Origin: Apostichopus japonicus
Taxonomy: Eukaryota; Echinodermata; Holothuroidea; Aspidochirotida; Stichopodidae
DNA: 64,000 nucleotides
Direction: 5' to 3'
Assembly (NCBI RefSeq): GCF_037975245.1
Contig: NC_092580.1
Location: forward strand, 14,237,001 to 14,301,000
The translations under genes and the position numbers were made by a program. The notes under the pieces were generated by a model. It did not search any database, had not been told where the DNA came from, and was given only the letters and a program-made list of their open reading frames with translations. Of the stretch, positions 53,401 through 64,000 are shown one piece after another; position 1 is the stretch's first letter; each line of letters begins with the position of its first letter.

Positions 53401-53619
53401 AAAAATACCAGAACTGAGTCTCGTAACTTTCTGGGACTTGTAAATGAAAATGAAAGATGGTTCTGAGAAAACTAAGCTGATTACAGACGTTCGGTACTTT
53501 GAAGTATGTGAAAATTCTTTAGAATGGTTTTTGCCATCCGTGGCAGACCAAGGTGGAATTCAATAACAAATGGTACCCTTTTTGGAACTGGTTTGACGAG
53601 TTTTGTACGTCAATGTTTC

Positions 53620-54213
<594 letters not shown>

Positions 54214-54259
54214 TTTTTTGTTAATATTATTAGAAAAAACAGAGAATTTAAATATGACT

Positions 54260-55600
54260 CATAATTCACAAATAAGGAGTATTGTTTAGAAAAAATATTG
54301 CAATTTTCGATCCCCATGGGCCCTTCGTCAGCAATACTTGGCAGTCGAATATAATGTACAAAATGTAACACAATGAAATTATGACGCTAGATAAGTGTAA
54401 GTGGCATTGGTGGAAATAGTACCAAATAAACCATGATACAGGGAGCGGATTATTGAGCAGAAAACAGATTACATATGTTTGTAGAACTGATAGTGGTTAA
54501 GGGGTCCCAAGTCTTTGTTGAGGCCGGTGATGTTAGACTTAATACGAAATATCCATTCAATTTGTTTACGTTCAGTAGAGGATTTGAAGTTCTATGCAAT
54601 TAAAATACATTTTTAAGGTTTTTGAGAGAATGACTATGAAGATTGAAATGTTCGGAAACGGGGAATCCTGCTTACGAATAGATTTTTTTGTGATTACTAA
54701 AACGTAAGCGGAACCGAGGACCTGTTTCACCTATACATAATTGCAAAGTACACAGAAGAATATTATAAATAACATTATTAGAATCACAATAGAGGAATGG
54801 GGCCTTAGACCATAGTCAACATTGGAATTTTGACCTTGGTGCATGGGGTAGTGCGGGGGTGTATTTGGCATCGAGGTTTACCGCAACGGAAACTACTTGC
54901 AGAGGTGGAAACTTGGCAAGGGGGGTCTGGAGTAAGTGAGTAGAAATCTAAGGTTTGGGTGGGGAGGGGGGTTGACGATACGCTAGCACGGGGAGGGGAG
55001 GCGGGTTACCTTAAACGATTCCTTTACAGACTGATCGTCTTGGAATACATCAAATTCCTGTTTGATAGGGCTCATAAAGATGGGTTATAATTATTCACAA
55101 ACGGAATGCGTGAATTAGGATTTTTGGAGTTGTATTGTAATAAGTCCTTACGGTTCAATGTGTCGGCCCTAGAAATACCGTCTAAGTAAGTGAAGTGGGT
55201 GTCCGACCTCCAAGAAATAACCAGTTAAGATGGATACCTCGTGTTCATAATCACGTCTGTCGAAGCACTTGAGTGTATAAGGTATTGACTGTAAACGATA
55301 TAATTCTTGAGACATGGGTGAAAACTATTAAAGTGTAAAAACAAATGAATATCAGTAGGTTTATAATAGACCGAAGTGGTTAAGGAATTATTATCCAACT
55401 TGACCAGAACGTCTAAGAATGATAGTTGATGTTTAAAAACTTCTATATAACGTGTAATGCTCTCATGAAATGAGTGCAAATGTTCAAAGTAAGACTTCAT
55501 CATGTGGCCAGACTCCAACTAATATATCTTCAATGTATCTATTCTAATGTGCGGCTTAAGACCATTGCGGTATAGGCTCCAGTTTGCGTATGCTACAGTG
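54260..55600 (-). pseudogene. Penelope-like element fragment C (RT C-terminal half plus GIY-YIG)
   Basis: Minus strand, reading from 55600 down: RYIEDILVGVWPHDE (a mutated YxDD site), SFHESITRYIEVFKHQ, SFLDVLVKLDNNSLTTSVYY and KPTDIHLFLHFNSFHP; then IPFVNNYNPSL, SFRCGKPRC, then NNVIYNILLC and CIGETGPRFRLRFSNH (GIY-YIG core), then PVSEHFNLHSHSL. This order is characteristic of Penelope-like elements. Several stops and frame changes show it is dead. The longest intact frame is 55225-55518. Confidence 0.8.
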
Positions 55601-55609
55601 TGTTAGGAT

Positions 55610-57560
55610 AAATCCGCCGTCAAGACATTTGTGAACTAAGCAGGACGCTCAAGTTATTCCCACCTTGCCGACCAATTATTTGAGGAATGGGTACCCTTGC
55701 AGCACATCTTTAAGGATACATCGACTCCAGACTTATCTATAGACAATAGTCATTGTTATAAATAGGGAACCACACATTTTTTGAGAGTCTTAAATAATAT
55801 TCAGGCGTTACCGATTAATTCTTTACTTGTAACCATGGACGTATATCCTCTTTATATACCAATATCCCTCACTTGAGGAGGGAGTTCTCGCTTGTCTCCG
55901 TGAGTTTGCCATTAAGCCCACTTTAGCTGATAATCTTGGTCTTATAAATTTAGCGTTTGATACTAAGTAGTAATTGTTCCTCTTAAATTCTAATGGTAAA
56001 TATTTTCTCCAAATCAAAGGTACTGCTGTGAGGAATAAAATGGCACCATCCTACGCCAACATATTTATGCACAAATTGTTTTCTCAATCCTCTATCGTCT
56101 AATCTGTATTACAAGTGCGAATTGCGTTAGAACTGCATTTCAAATAAGCAGTATTGTAGTGCGCGTGGAGTGCTTGCAATATCAGGAAGAACTTTCTGGT
56201 TGTTTATTATTTTACTTTCTTGGGTGTACAACTTACCAGAAGTATAGTCATGAATTATACTATATAGGTACCTACAAAGTGAGGGTGCTGGTGAGCGCCG
56301 TGACAGGCTCAGAATAAATTAGCCTCTGAAACTACAAATGTAATGCAAAATGTAAATATAACTGCAAAATGCAACAGAGAGTATAGGCTATCTATAGGTA
56401 TTGTTCACTAGGCCAGTAAAGCCAGTATTGTAGCGCACACGCTCACTACAATAAATATTCTGCAAAATGCCTGACTAGTTAATTATGCCTTTAGCAGTGT
56501 TAATGAACTTTGCCAGTTGTACGTCTGACTGAGTTTTAGCGCAATAGGTGTTAAGTTGCATTATATTGTATCAACGACAATATTAGTGTGTTTAATGTCT
56601 ATGAGGTATGATAATTGTATCAGGGTTCAACGTTTTGGTAAGGTAAAAGGAACTGGCAGTTGTATGTTAAGTGTAGGCCTACTGAAGAAACAATAAAACC
56701 AACAAAAGCAACTCGGTATGTATGTTTTTGGGTAAGTCTACATAATTTAACGACTGTTAGTTTGCTGTACTATTCAAACCTATAATCATGTTTGAGCGTT
56801 TTAATCAGTTTCGAGAAATTACGCTTCAGACACGTACACACGTTTAATGGCCACCCCATAGCAGGCACATTACAAGGTTCTAATGGTATTGCACAGTGGC
56901 GTAACATGGCCGGTGCCGGAACTCGAACCTGGTGGCAAAACCCGAAAGCCCGGCCACCAAAATTTCGAACGAAACTTTTTTCTCAACATAGAAAGCATTA
57001 TAGTGACGTATCTAGGTGTCTAGAGGTGCTAAATATAACAAATATCACGGTTTATGATTTGGGTGAAGGTGGAGTTTCTATGGGTGCCATTTCCTGTTTC
57101 CGCATAGGGGATAGCTTGCTTCTTGCTATACTGTCTGGTAAATGTTCCCATACTGCACGAAGCAGTTGAGGGAAGGCATTATAGTATGTTCCCATTTGTT
57201 AATATTTAAATGAACGTATGGGCCACTACAACTCCAAATGTGACTTTTCTTCCATATGTTCCTACTGAACGATAAAGTATACCACCGACTTTGGCACACA
57301 TGCCTAATATCTTTGGAATAACGCAGAGCAAACTGCTATGGTATTGAACTAAATTCACACGTGAATCCTGCATTTAAGTATTTAACTACATAACTATATA
57401 TAACTAAATCACTAAATAACTATATAACTATATAATTATATATCTATATAACTGTATAACTGTTTAACTATATAATTAAATCTAAGCAATTGACGTTATA
57501 TGATGATATCTGACGTTAACATTAAGAATTCCTCTAATTGTATGAGGTGCTGTAGTTATA
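55610..57560. other. No gene recognised
   Basis: The first few hundred bases may still be decayed retroelement. A hAT-like start (CAGTGGCGTAAC) occurs near 56896 without a found partner end. A TAACTATATAAC-type repeat lies at 57380-57475. The 125-residue open frame at 56792-57169 has no recognisable features. Confidence 0.45.
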
Positions 57561-57570
57561 TAGAGTGTGG

Positions 57571-58003
57571 CAGGGGAGTAGGAAGCTTTCAAAAAAGTTG
57601 GGGGTGGGGCACAACACCAGAGGGGCACTTTCTCATTCTACAACCACCACTCGTTATGCTATAAACCGATACACACCGGCCATATATGATGTGTTAGTAT
57701 GCTGACAGACCAGGTGTAGTATAGCATAATATGCTAGTAGAATGAGCTGCGACATTGATTTTTTTTTTATTTATTGAGATTGTTTATTGTAAACCGTGCT
57801 ACAAAAAAAGATATGGGATGCCATTTTCAAAATAGCACGTACAGACTAAAAATAAATAATGAAAATAAAATATTAATATTAACAAAGGCTTAAGATATCC
57901 AAAAGACAGTTCTGCATCAAAGGGGCACATTTTATTTGCCAGTCGGGCACATTTGCTATTATTGAAAAATGGGGGGCACGTGCCCCCCGGCTTCTACCCC
58001 CTG
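57571..58003. mobile_element. hAT-like non-autonomous element, near-perfect 8-bp TSD
   Basis: Left end CAGGGGAGTAGGAAGC; right end, inverted, CAGGGGGTAGAAGCC. Flanks GAGTGTGG (57563-57570) and GTGTGTGG (58004-58011) agree at 7 of 8 positions. Same family as 45376-45773 and in the same orientation. Confidence 0.83.
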
Positions 58004-58011
58004 GTGTGTGG

Positions 58012-58931
58012 TGTAGTTATATAGAATGATATCCACATTAAGTTACGAAATTATTAGGCGTATAGTCTTCACAGCAAACATATATTAAAAACGTTTGATT
58101 TCGATTGGCTTCAGTTTGTTCATCTTTCTTATTGTGTTTATTTTCGCCTTCGAATAGCCTATGGCCATATCTGTCTGCTTCCAGGCTTGAGTCCAGCGAC
58201 AGTGATCCGACAAAGAATGATGACGTATAGTGATCGTGCCAGTGGAAGGATGGTTTGATGGTTTCCATAGACCATACACATTCCTGTGTTACTATATATC
58301 TGCCTTTATGTTACTATATTTCTCTTTATGTCAGCATATGGAACATGACTTGAAGTTGCTGCGTTCATAGTCACATTAGATTATACAGGAAGAAAAATTG
58401 ATTTATCTGACTTTATAAAGTATCTAACCACATCTTGCAGGATTCCGATTGGTTTAAGAATTAAACCAATTTATGGCTTATCGGGGTTTAGTGTTAGATA
58501 AAGACGTCGTTTTCTGTCAAGCACGAGAAGACATATTACATTAAACCCGATTGTATTGTGCTGGTAAACAAACTAAAACGTCTCGTTAGGGCGGAAAATC
58601 GATTACGACCAAGCATAAGGCTGCTCGTATGAGATATTATCAGCCTCATATTTGTGTTTCGTCGTTTACTTAACTTTGCCTTCCTTTGCATGTGCATGTT
58701 AACTTCTCTATCTCAATTTTAAGCTTCTTTTGCTAAGTAATAAATGCATTGAACATCACTGTAATTTTAGGAAAAAGGGAATAAACGAGATTGATACACA
58801 CAAAAAAGAGGGGGTGGGGCAGGGGGGGGGGGGTGGAGAATACTCCTAACAAGTGAAGTACTACAGATTATACTGTTTCACTTAATACAGTCAAAACGGT
58901 AACCAGACGTCAAAGGTCGTTATGTATATTA
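58012..58931. other. No gene recognised
   Basis: AT-rich, with G runs near 58810-58835. The overlapping minus-strand open frames at 58038-58279 show no recognisable domain. Confidence 0.45.
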
Positions 58932-58939
58932 ACACTGTC

Positions 58940-59272
58940 CATAGGCGTACCATAGGCGTAGGTGGCGGGGGCTGGGGCCGGGGGGGGGTAGCCCCCAACC
59001 AAAAAATTTTGTGAAAATTCGGGCAATATGCTGAGAATAATTCGGGCACCTACTGAAAGAAAAATAATTTGCAATGTGTTTTTCAATGGTTAAACTGATA
59101 TTATTATTGTCATTATTATTGTAACGACTTCCCAAATAATTATAACCAATATGGAAGGCTAATAACACGGTAAATGATTGTATGTTATTGGCATGCGATG
59201 TAATAACCAATGCATGCCCTATATTACAGCCCCCCTCCCCCCCCCCAATCAAATTGGGCTCCTACGCCTATG
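58940..59272. mobile_element. hAT-like non-autonomous element, 8-bp TSD
   Basis: Left end CATAGGCGTACCATAGGCGT, with the terminal phrase CATAGGCGTA doubled; right end, inverted, CATAGGCGTAGGAGCC. Flanked by the perfect 8-bp repeat ACACTGTC (58932-58939 and 59273-59280). Non-coding. Confidence 0.87.
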
Positions 59273-59280
59273 ACACTGTC

Positions 59281-59710
59281 AGAAAATTAAGATGAATGAA
59301 AATAGTCAACCCTATAAGACGGCTCGTATATTCAATAATGGCATTGACTCTTATAATTACTAAACGAATAGAATATGTTCTATATTATCCACATCATAGT
59401 TTAATAAATGCAGTACCTGTAATACTTAGAACGAAAAGGCTTTAACAATACTGAGGAAATGCCAGTGTTGGAATAGCTGTATAATGCCTTCATGCATGAT
59501 ATGGTTTGTTAATTCTAATCAAAATCTCAAAAAAAGCAAGCGACGGCTATAAGACCGTGTGTTTTTGTCTATGACAACTATTTTGCTGTATCATAGATTC
59601 CTGGTTATCTTTGTTACTATTATACACGTTTAAACAGGCAGTGGTAATTACAGTGGCAATTAGATCATGAGTCTGACTATAAAAACGATCATGTTGCTTC
59701 CCGATGGCTA
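59281..59710. other. No gene seen
   Basis: AT-rich spacer between two hAT-like elements. Confidence 0.5.
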
Positions 59711-59718
59711 ATTACTGA

Positions 59719-60049
59719 CAAGGGCGTAGGAACCGGGGGGCTGGGTGGGCGCCAGCCCCCCCCCCAGTGAAAAATATGGGGGGCGGAAGTATCATTCCGC
59801 CCCCTGCTTCGCAAGTCAGAAAACCCCTTTTCCATTTCCAAATGAGAAAAAAGTCTCATTTGGAGCACCAAATTGCATCTAAGGCCAGGTGAAAATGCAA
59901 AATTATTTACTAAATGGAGTGGGTGTTGAAGTGACTTATATTGCACCAAATTGCATCTGAGGCCACCTGGAAATGCAAAAGGCCAGGCCAGGCCGGCCAT
60001 CAGTCTTCAGCCCCCCCCCCCCACTCAAAAGTACCTTCCTACGCCACTG
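59719..60049. mobile_element. hAT-like non-autonomous element, 8-bp TSD
   Basis: Ends CAAGGGCGTAGGAACC and, inverted, CAGTGGCGTAGGAAGG. Flanked by the perfect repeat ATTACTGA (59711-59718 and 60050-60057). Closely related to 37331-37689, with a short deletion in the right part. Confidence 0.9.
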
Positions 60050-60090
60050 ATTACTGATGATGTTTGCAGTTATCACAGAAAAAAATTGTC

Positions 60091-60338
60091 TTAAAGGTAT
60101 GCTGTATTGGCCCCAAATATGCTAGATATTCAAATATGGTCACCTTTGGAAAACATTCTTAAACTGTTTTCATTACGACCGTGGAGGAAATTTTCCTCAC
60201 TGGGACATTCAGTCATCTTGTGTTCCTTAAAAATGTCTTAGAACAATTTGGAGAGTAAAGACCTCCAGAAAAGCACTTTTTGAAAACTTGTAGCGATTAT
60301 AGCATGCTATTATTTGGGGCCTATACTGACTACCGCTA
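60091..60338. mobile_element. TTAA-type inverted-repeat element
   Basis: Begins TTAAAGGTATGCTGTATTGG. The right end, inverted, carries GTATAGGCCCCAAATAATAG, so the termini are imperfect inverted repeats around GGCCCCAAATA. About 250 bp. Relatives lie at 15236-15485 and, as partial ends, at 4824-4879 and 17668-17735. Confidence 0.65.
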
Positions 60339-60349
60339 AGCATAGACAA

Positions 60350-61080
60350 GGTAGACAAATGGTATATTAGAGTAAAAACTATGACTTTGAAGAGAATCCT
60401 GCTTAATAATATAGGTTACTGATTATGTTTGCAATTATCTCATGAGAAAATCTAGTAACCACATTTCGTCAAAAAAACATTTCTGTATTTTCTTTATTGT
60501 TGCGCATAGCAACCTATATAGATTAACGTATGGAGATCATATTCATCATGTATACTTTTATTTTTCAGTTTAAAGATGGATCTAGTTAACCACACATCTT
60601 CGAATTACTGACGGTCAAGACCACCGAATGACCAACAAGCTAAATATCCTTATTCATCTTGAACTTTATTTACATCACTAGCAACATTTCCTTTTATTTA
60701 TCAGAGATATATCAGAGAGTTTTATGTTTCCTTTAAAGCATTATTGTATTGTTTAATGCATATTTATCTAATGTTCATATACGTGCATTTCTCATGGGCC
60801 TGAATATGCTCTATTCGAATACACTTCTCCTTAAGTTAAATATGTAATGAAATTACTTATCAACAACAGTTTATTGTTCTTGTATGTTCTTATCTTTGTT
60901 CTTTTCTTTTGTTTCCTATATATATTTTTTTTTACAGAAATACGTTGTTTATGTCATTCTTGCAAAGTGTGCGAAACATCGATTTATATGCCTTCATTTC
61001 AGTTTACATTGATTTACACATATATTGATATACATTCATATATTTGATTATCTTTTGTTTGCTCTGAACTATAATAATAT
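60350..61080. other. No firm gene; possible upstream part of the Ser/Thr-rich gene
   Basis: A 66-residue open frame (60847-61047) begins MKLLINNSLLFLYVLIF, which looks like a signal peptide. However, the stretch is T-rich, so such peptides arise by chance, and a pyrimidine tract with TACAG at 60937 could instead be an acceptor. No donor in the right phase links it to the exon at 61266. Confidence 0.25.
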
Positions 61081-61265
61081 GTTGATATATGGCATTTCAT
61101 AGAGATGCTTCATATTCTCTGAATTGTTATTTTAAATGTTGGTGCAAACCATCAAACATACTGTGAGTTTCAATTTTCAGGGTTTCCTTACCTTCCTTCA
61201 CATGTAATTGCTTGAAAATGCTTCATTGTATAAATTTGAAACTTCTTCGTCTTCAATTACAACAG

Positions 61266-61313
61266 ATTCATCAACAACTGAATGTCCGACCACGCAATCC
61301 AATATAACTAACG
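61266..61313 (+). CDS. Candidate exon A of the Ser/Thr-rich gene
   Basis: 48 bp, phase 1-1. Encodes SSTTECPTTQSNITN. Acceptor TTACAACAG; donor G|GTAGGA at 61314. Confidence 0.45.
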
Positions 61314-63711
61314 GTAGGAATAACTTTCACTAAACTATCAAAATGATAACCAAATCATTTTACTTGGTTTCCTTTTAACTACTAACCATTCGTATCCCAA
61401 AGTACTGAGGCATGTGAAATACTAAGTTTTATAAAACACCAAAGAAGATTCTATGGTTCAGACATGGTATATGCAGTTGATATGTGGCATTTGATAGATA
61501 TGTTTCATATTTTCTGAATTGTTATTTTAAGTATTGGTGCAAACCATCAAACATACTGTGAGTTTCGATTTTCAGGGTTTCCTTACCTTCCTTCACATGT
61601 AATTGCTTGAAAGTGCTTCATTGAAAAAAATGAAAAATTCTTCGTCTTCAATTACAACAGGTTCATCAACAACTGAATGTTCGACCAATATAACTAACGG
61701 TAGGAATAACTTTCACTAAACTATCAAAAATGATAACCAAAACATTTTACTTGGTTTCATCTTAACTACTAACCATTCGTATCCCAAAGTACTGAGGCAT
61801 GTGAAATACTACGTTTTATAAAACACCAAAGAAGATTCTATGGTTCAGACATGGTATATGCAGTTGATATGTTGATATGTGGCATTTGATAGATATGCTT
61901 CAAATTCTCTGAAATTTCATGTTACTTTCGATAATCGATTTATATCGGAATTCAATTCTATGAACTTAATCAAAACAGTTTGTTGTGTTTCCTTTCTTAC
62001 ATATCCCTTCTAACATATACTGACCGGAGATTGATTTTTTTTTTTTTGGCTTACAGCCAATGTTACAGACACAGTTCGAGAAACGACCGACCTGGTTCGA
62101 TTTTGCTTGTTAAGGAACTTGACTACTTCTCATTCAGACTGCGTTGGAGATATGCTTCAACAAACCATGAACGATGATGCGACAACTGGTAGGAAATCAT
62201 TCATGAGTTATACCCATTATTAAGACAGAACTTGACACTAGATGCGAAATTTGAATTCAAAATTTAGAACAACTATACCATAAAAGAACAATTCCGTTCC
62301 CATGTAAATATCTTGAGATCAAAGGAAAATTGTAATAACCCTGTTGCCTCTTCAAGGTTGTAAAGTAATTAAAGTAACTTGTGATAATTGTCATGAATCA
62401 TGGTGTCTCTAATAAGTTTTCACACAACTAGCTAGGTAAACATATAAAAAATTGCTATGTTGGGTTCAAGTGGCCATAAGCTTGAATATAATACAGATAA
62501 TATTGTGCAAAATAAACATGTTGACCATAGATTTGTTTATCAACCTGTTCACAGTATTCACAAATTTACATAAAATAGAATATGAAAAGAAGAAAGTGCA
62601 CAGTCGTCCAATGTTTATCACACTTTTACAGGAAAGTTGGCTAAACAATTGTTATATAAATCTGCACGGGGAACTTATATGCAATATATGTTATTATACA
62701 ACACCTAATTATATTCCGGCCATTTGATTGGTCGATTGCTCGTCGATTGCGTGCAAAATCCGCTCTATTGCACTCTGTGAAAGAGAACCATGTGTTATAC
62801 TTTTTTTGATAGCACTTTTTTCAATGGTAAGGGAGCAGAGAAACCTGTCTGTTCAAAACAATCTGTTGCATGAGTGCATTTTACCCATCTTAATATAATA
62901 TGTTGTATAAAACAAATAATGAATGGTTTCCATTCGTGCAATAGTGCAAATTCGTTGAAAGGTGTAATTTGTTCCATTCAATGAGGCTGCGCCTCATTGA
63001 ATGGAACAAATTACATCTTTCAACTCATGAAATATTTGCACTATTGCACGAATGGAAACCATTCATTATTTGTATAATGTGTGAAGATAAACAATAATCT
63101 TCCAATGGTCCGTATTATGCAATGATTTTATTTAGTTACTACAAAAAAAAGTAAATAAGATTTTCCGAATAAGATTTCCGTAAATGCTCGTTATAGTGGC
63201 GTCCTGCAATGTCTATACGGAACGCTTATTATTTCGACTATTCCTCGCCGATGGGATAGCCGATTTGACCGCCGCCGCCGCTGGTCATAGATTTGTCGTT
63301 CCTGTGAATGTTGTTTCTCTGCCAATGTGTGACCCTTTATGTAAATATCTTTCTATTTGACAAAGATCAAACGTAATAGATCTTCATCAGAACGTCTAAG
63401 ATAAATGCTCCACTGAAATACATTTAAATTGATCGCTTAGTTATTGCTGAGAGCAAAATACGACAGATTGATCGTAACTTCAAGGGTGAGGCATGCAGGA
63501 TCTAAACCCATAGTGTAAAGATAATCTTGATAATCTCGTTACGTCTTTAATTTACCCATATTCCAACCTGTCTACATACTGATCGATGATTGATCTGTTT
63601 TTTTGGTTTAAAGCACCAACACCGCCGCCGCCCGAGCTGTGTCCGGCATTGTGCTTGTTTGGGAACCTCACTAGTCAACTGTGTTTGCCTGAATTACCCG
63701 ATTGGGAATGA
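61266..63711 (+). CDS. Unrecognised Ser/Thr-rich, Cys-containing protein, 3' part of a gene (four exons)
   Basis: Four exons join with the same phase (1-1, the last ending in a stop) through GT-AG sites, three of them with the same donor G|GTAGGA. The product is rich in Thr/Ser with sequons (NIT, NVT, NLT) and contains two related Cys modules: FCLLRNLTTSHSDCV and LCLFGNLTSQLCLP, the second preceded by APTPPPPELC. It looks like the C-terminal end of a secreted or surface mucin-like protein, but I recognise no family. The 5' part (start, signal peptide) is not found and may lie upstream or further left. No transcript evidence; the exon calls rest on phase and splice consistency. Confidence 0.45.
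61661..61699 (+). CDS. Candidate exon B (duplicate of exon A)
   Basis: 39 bp, phase 1-1. Encodes SSTTECSTNITN: exon A with nine bases (three codons) deleted, so the frame is kept. Same acceptor and donor. Confidence 0.45.
62057..62188 (+). CDS. Candidate exon C
   Basis: 132 bp, phase 1-1, open throughout. Encodes ANVTDTVRETTDLVRFC, then LLRNLTTSHSDCVGDMLQQ and a DDATT tail. Acceptor GCTTACAG after a T-rich tract; donor G|GTAGGA at 62189. Confidence 0.5.
62913..63072. repeat. 160-bp near-perfect palindrome
   Basis: Left arm 62913-62987 and right arm 62991-63072 are inverted copies around a 3-base centre (ATGAGGC-TGC-GCCTCAT). The arms differ mainly by about 7 extra bases in the right arm near 63025. 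Shared phrases include ATTGAATGGAACAAATTAC and GCACTATTGCACGAATGG. It could form a long hairpin. It lies between candidate exons C and D and is probably a foldback-type MITE. Confidence 0.92.
63614..63711 (+). CDS. Candidate terminal exon D
   Basis: 98 bp entering in phase 1, stop TGA at 63709-63711. Encodes APTPPPPELCPALCLFGNLT and a tail ending LPDWE. It is a diverged duplicate of exon C. The old donor position (ACTACTG|GTTGGA, 63783) is still visible downstream, but the frame closes before it. Confidence 0.45.
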
Positions 63712-64000
63712 CTACCGTTTCTAACCAGACAGCGAAGGAACGATGATAGTTACAGAAATCTTGACCTATGATATGACTACTGGTTGGAAGTAATTCATGC
63801 GTTGTCGCCATCAGTAAGACAAACCTTGACTCTATAATACGAAAATTTAATGCAAATGTAGAAAAACTTCCAGAAACTTAGAAGAGATCCGTATCTTTAA
63901 GATTGTTAAAAAAAGGAATGTCGCAAAAGAAATTTCTGGAGACGAAAGAAAAAGTTGGATTTTATAACCTGACCTAAGTATAGCAGTGATAGTTTTCATA
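63712..64000. other. Diverged duplicate of the exon C downstream region
   Basis: GATATGACTACTGGTTGGAA and the following AAGTAATTCATGCGTTGT resemble the exon C boundary and intron at 62175-62230. So exon and flanking intron were copied together. No further gene is seen before the window ends. Confidence 0.55.

Larger units (their letters stand above)
61081..61930. repeat. 395-bp tandem duplication carrying a small exon
   Basis: GTTGATATATGGCATTTCAT (variant GTTGATATGTGGCATTTGAT) starts units at 61081, 61476 and 61871. The first two units are complete and highly similar. They share AACCATCAAACATACTGTGA, the exon, its acceptor and donor, and the following TACTAACCATTCGTATCCCA. The third is truncated after about 60 bp. 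Confidence 0.92.

Noticed and set aside
56792-57169. 125-residue open frame as a gene
   Set aside because: No domain, no start or splice context, and it overlaps a hAT-like terminus near 56896; not supported.
60847-61047. Signal-peptide-like small protein
   Set aside because: The hydrophobic residues come from a T-rich tract and no in-phase donor links it to downstream exons; kept only as a possibility, not called as a CDS.

Overview
This window is animal nuclear DNA. It is AT-rich and intron-rich, carries many (TA)n tracts and short non-autonomous DNA transposons, and contains animal gene families. The mix of an FGD-type RhoGEF, intronless class A receptors, Penelope-like retroelement debris and hAT/TTAA-type miniature elements fits a marine invertebrate deuterostome. 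An echinoderm, possibly a sea cucumber, is my leading guess, but nothing here proves the species. There is no operon, CRISPR array, phage or bacterial defence locus.

Layout. 1-5.7 kb: no gene recognised; one TTAA-flanked MITE and one hAT-like element. 5.7-35.75 kb (+): one complete gene for an FGD protein (FYVE, RhoGEF and PH domain family). I assembled 17 coding exons from splice sites and reading phase; they encode 863 residues with the order Ser/Pro-rich N-terminus, DH, PH, FYVE, PH. Its introns hold repeats, including a 53-bp minisatellite. 35.75-46.2 kb: intergenic, with a tRNA-derived SINE, hAT-like elements, a TIR element full of AACGTT subrepeats and a local tandem duplication. 46.5-51.3 kb: two intronless, paralogous class A GPCR genes arranged head to head, both lacking the usual TM3 cysteine. 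53.0-55.6 kb: decayed Penelope-like (RT plus GIY-YIG) fragments in opposite orientations. 57.5-60.4 kb: a cluster of four miniature elements. 61.0-63.7 kb (+): the 3' part of an unrecognised Ser/Thr-rich gene in which small phase-1 exons sit on a 395-bp tandem duplication. A large near-perfect palindrome lies inside its last intron.

Functionally, the FGD protein should be a Cdc42-type GEF linking phosphoinositide membranes to actin. The GPCR pair are orphan receptors. No functional link between the genes is visible. The most useful observations are six miniature elements with 8-bp target-site duplications (five exact, one 7 of 8), the unusual cysteine pattern of the GPCR pair, and the exon-duplicating locus at the right end.
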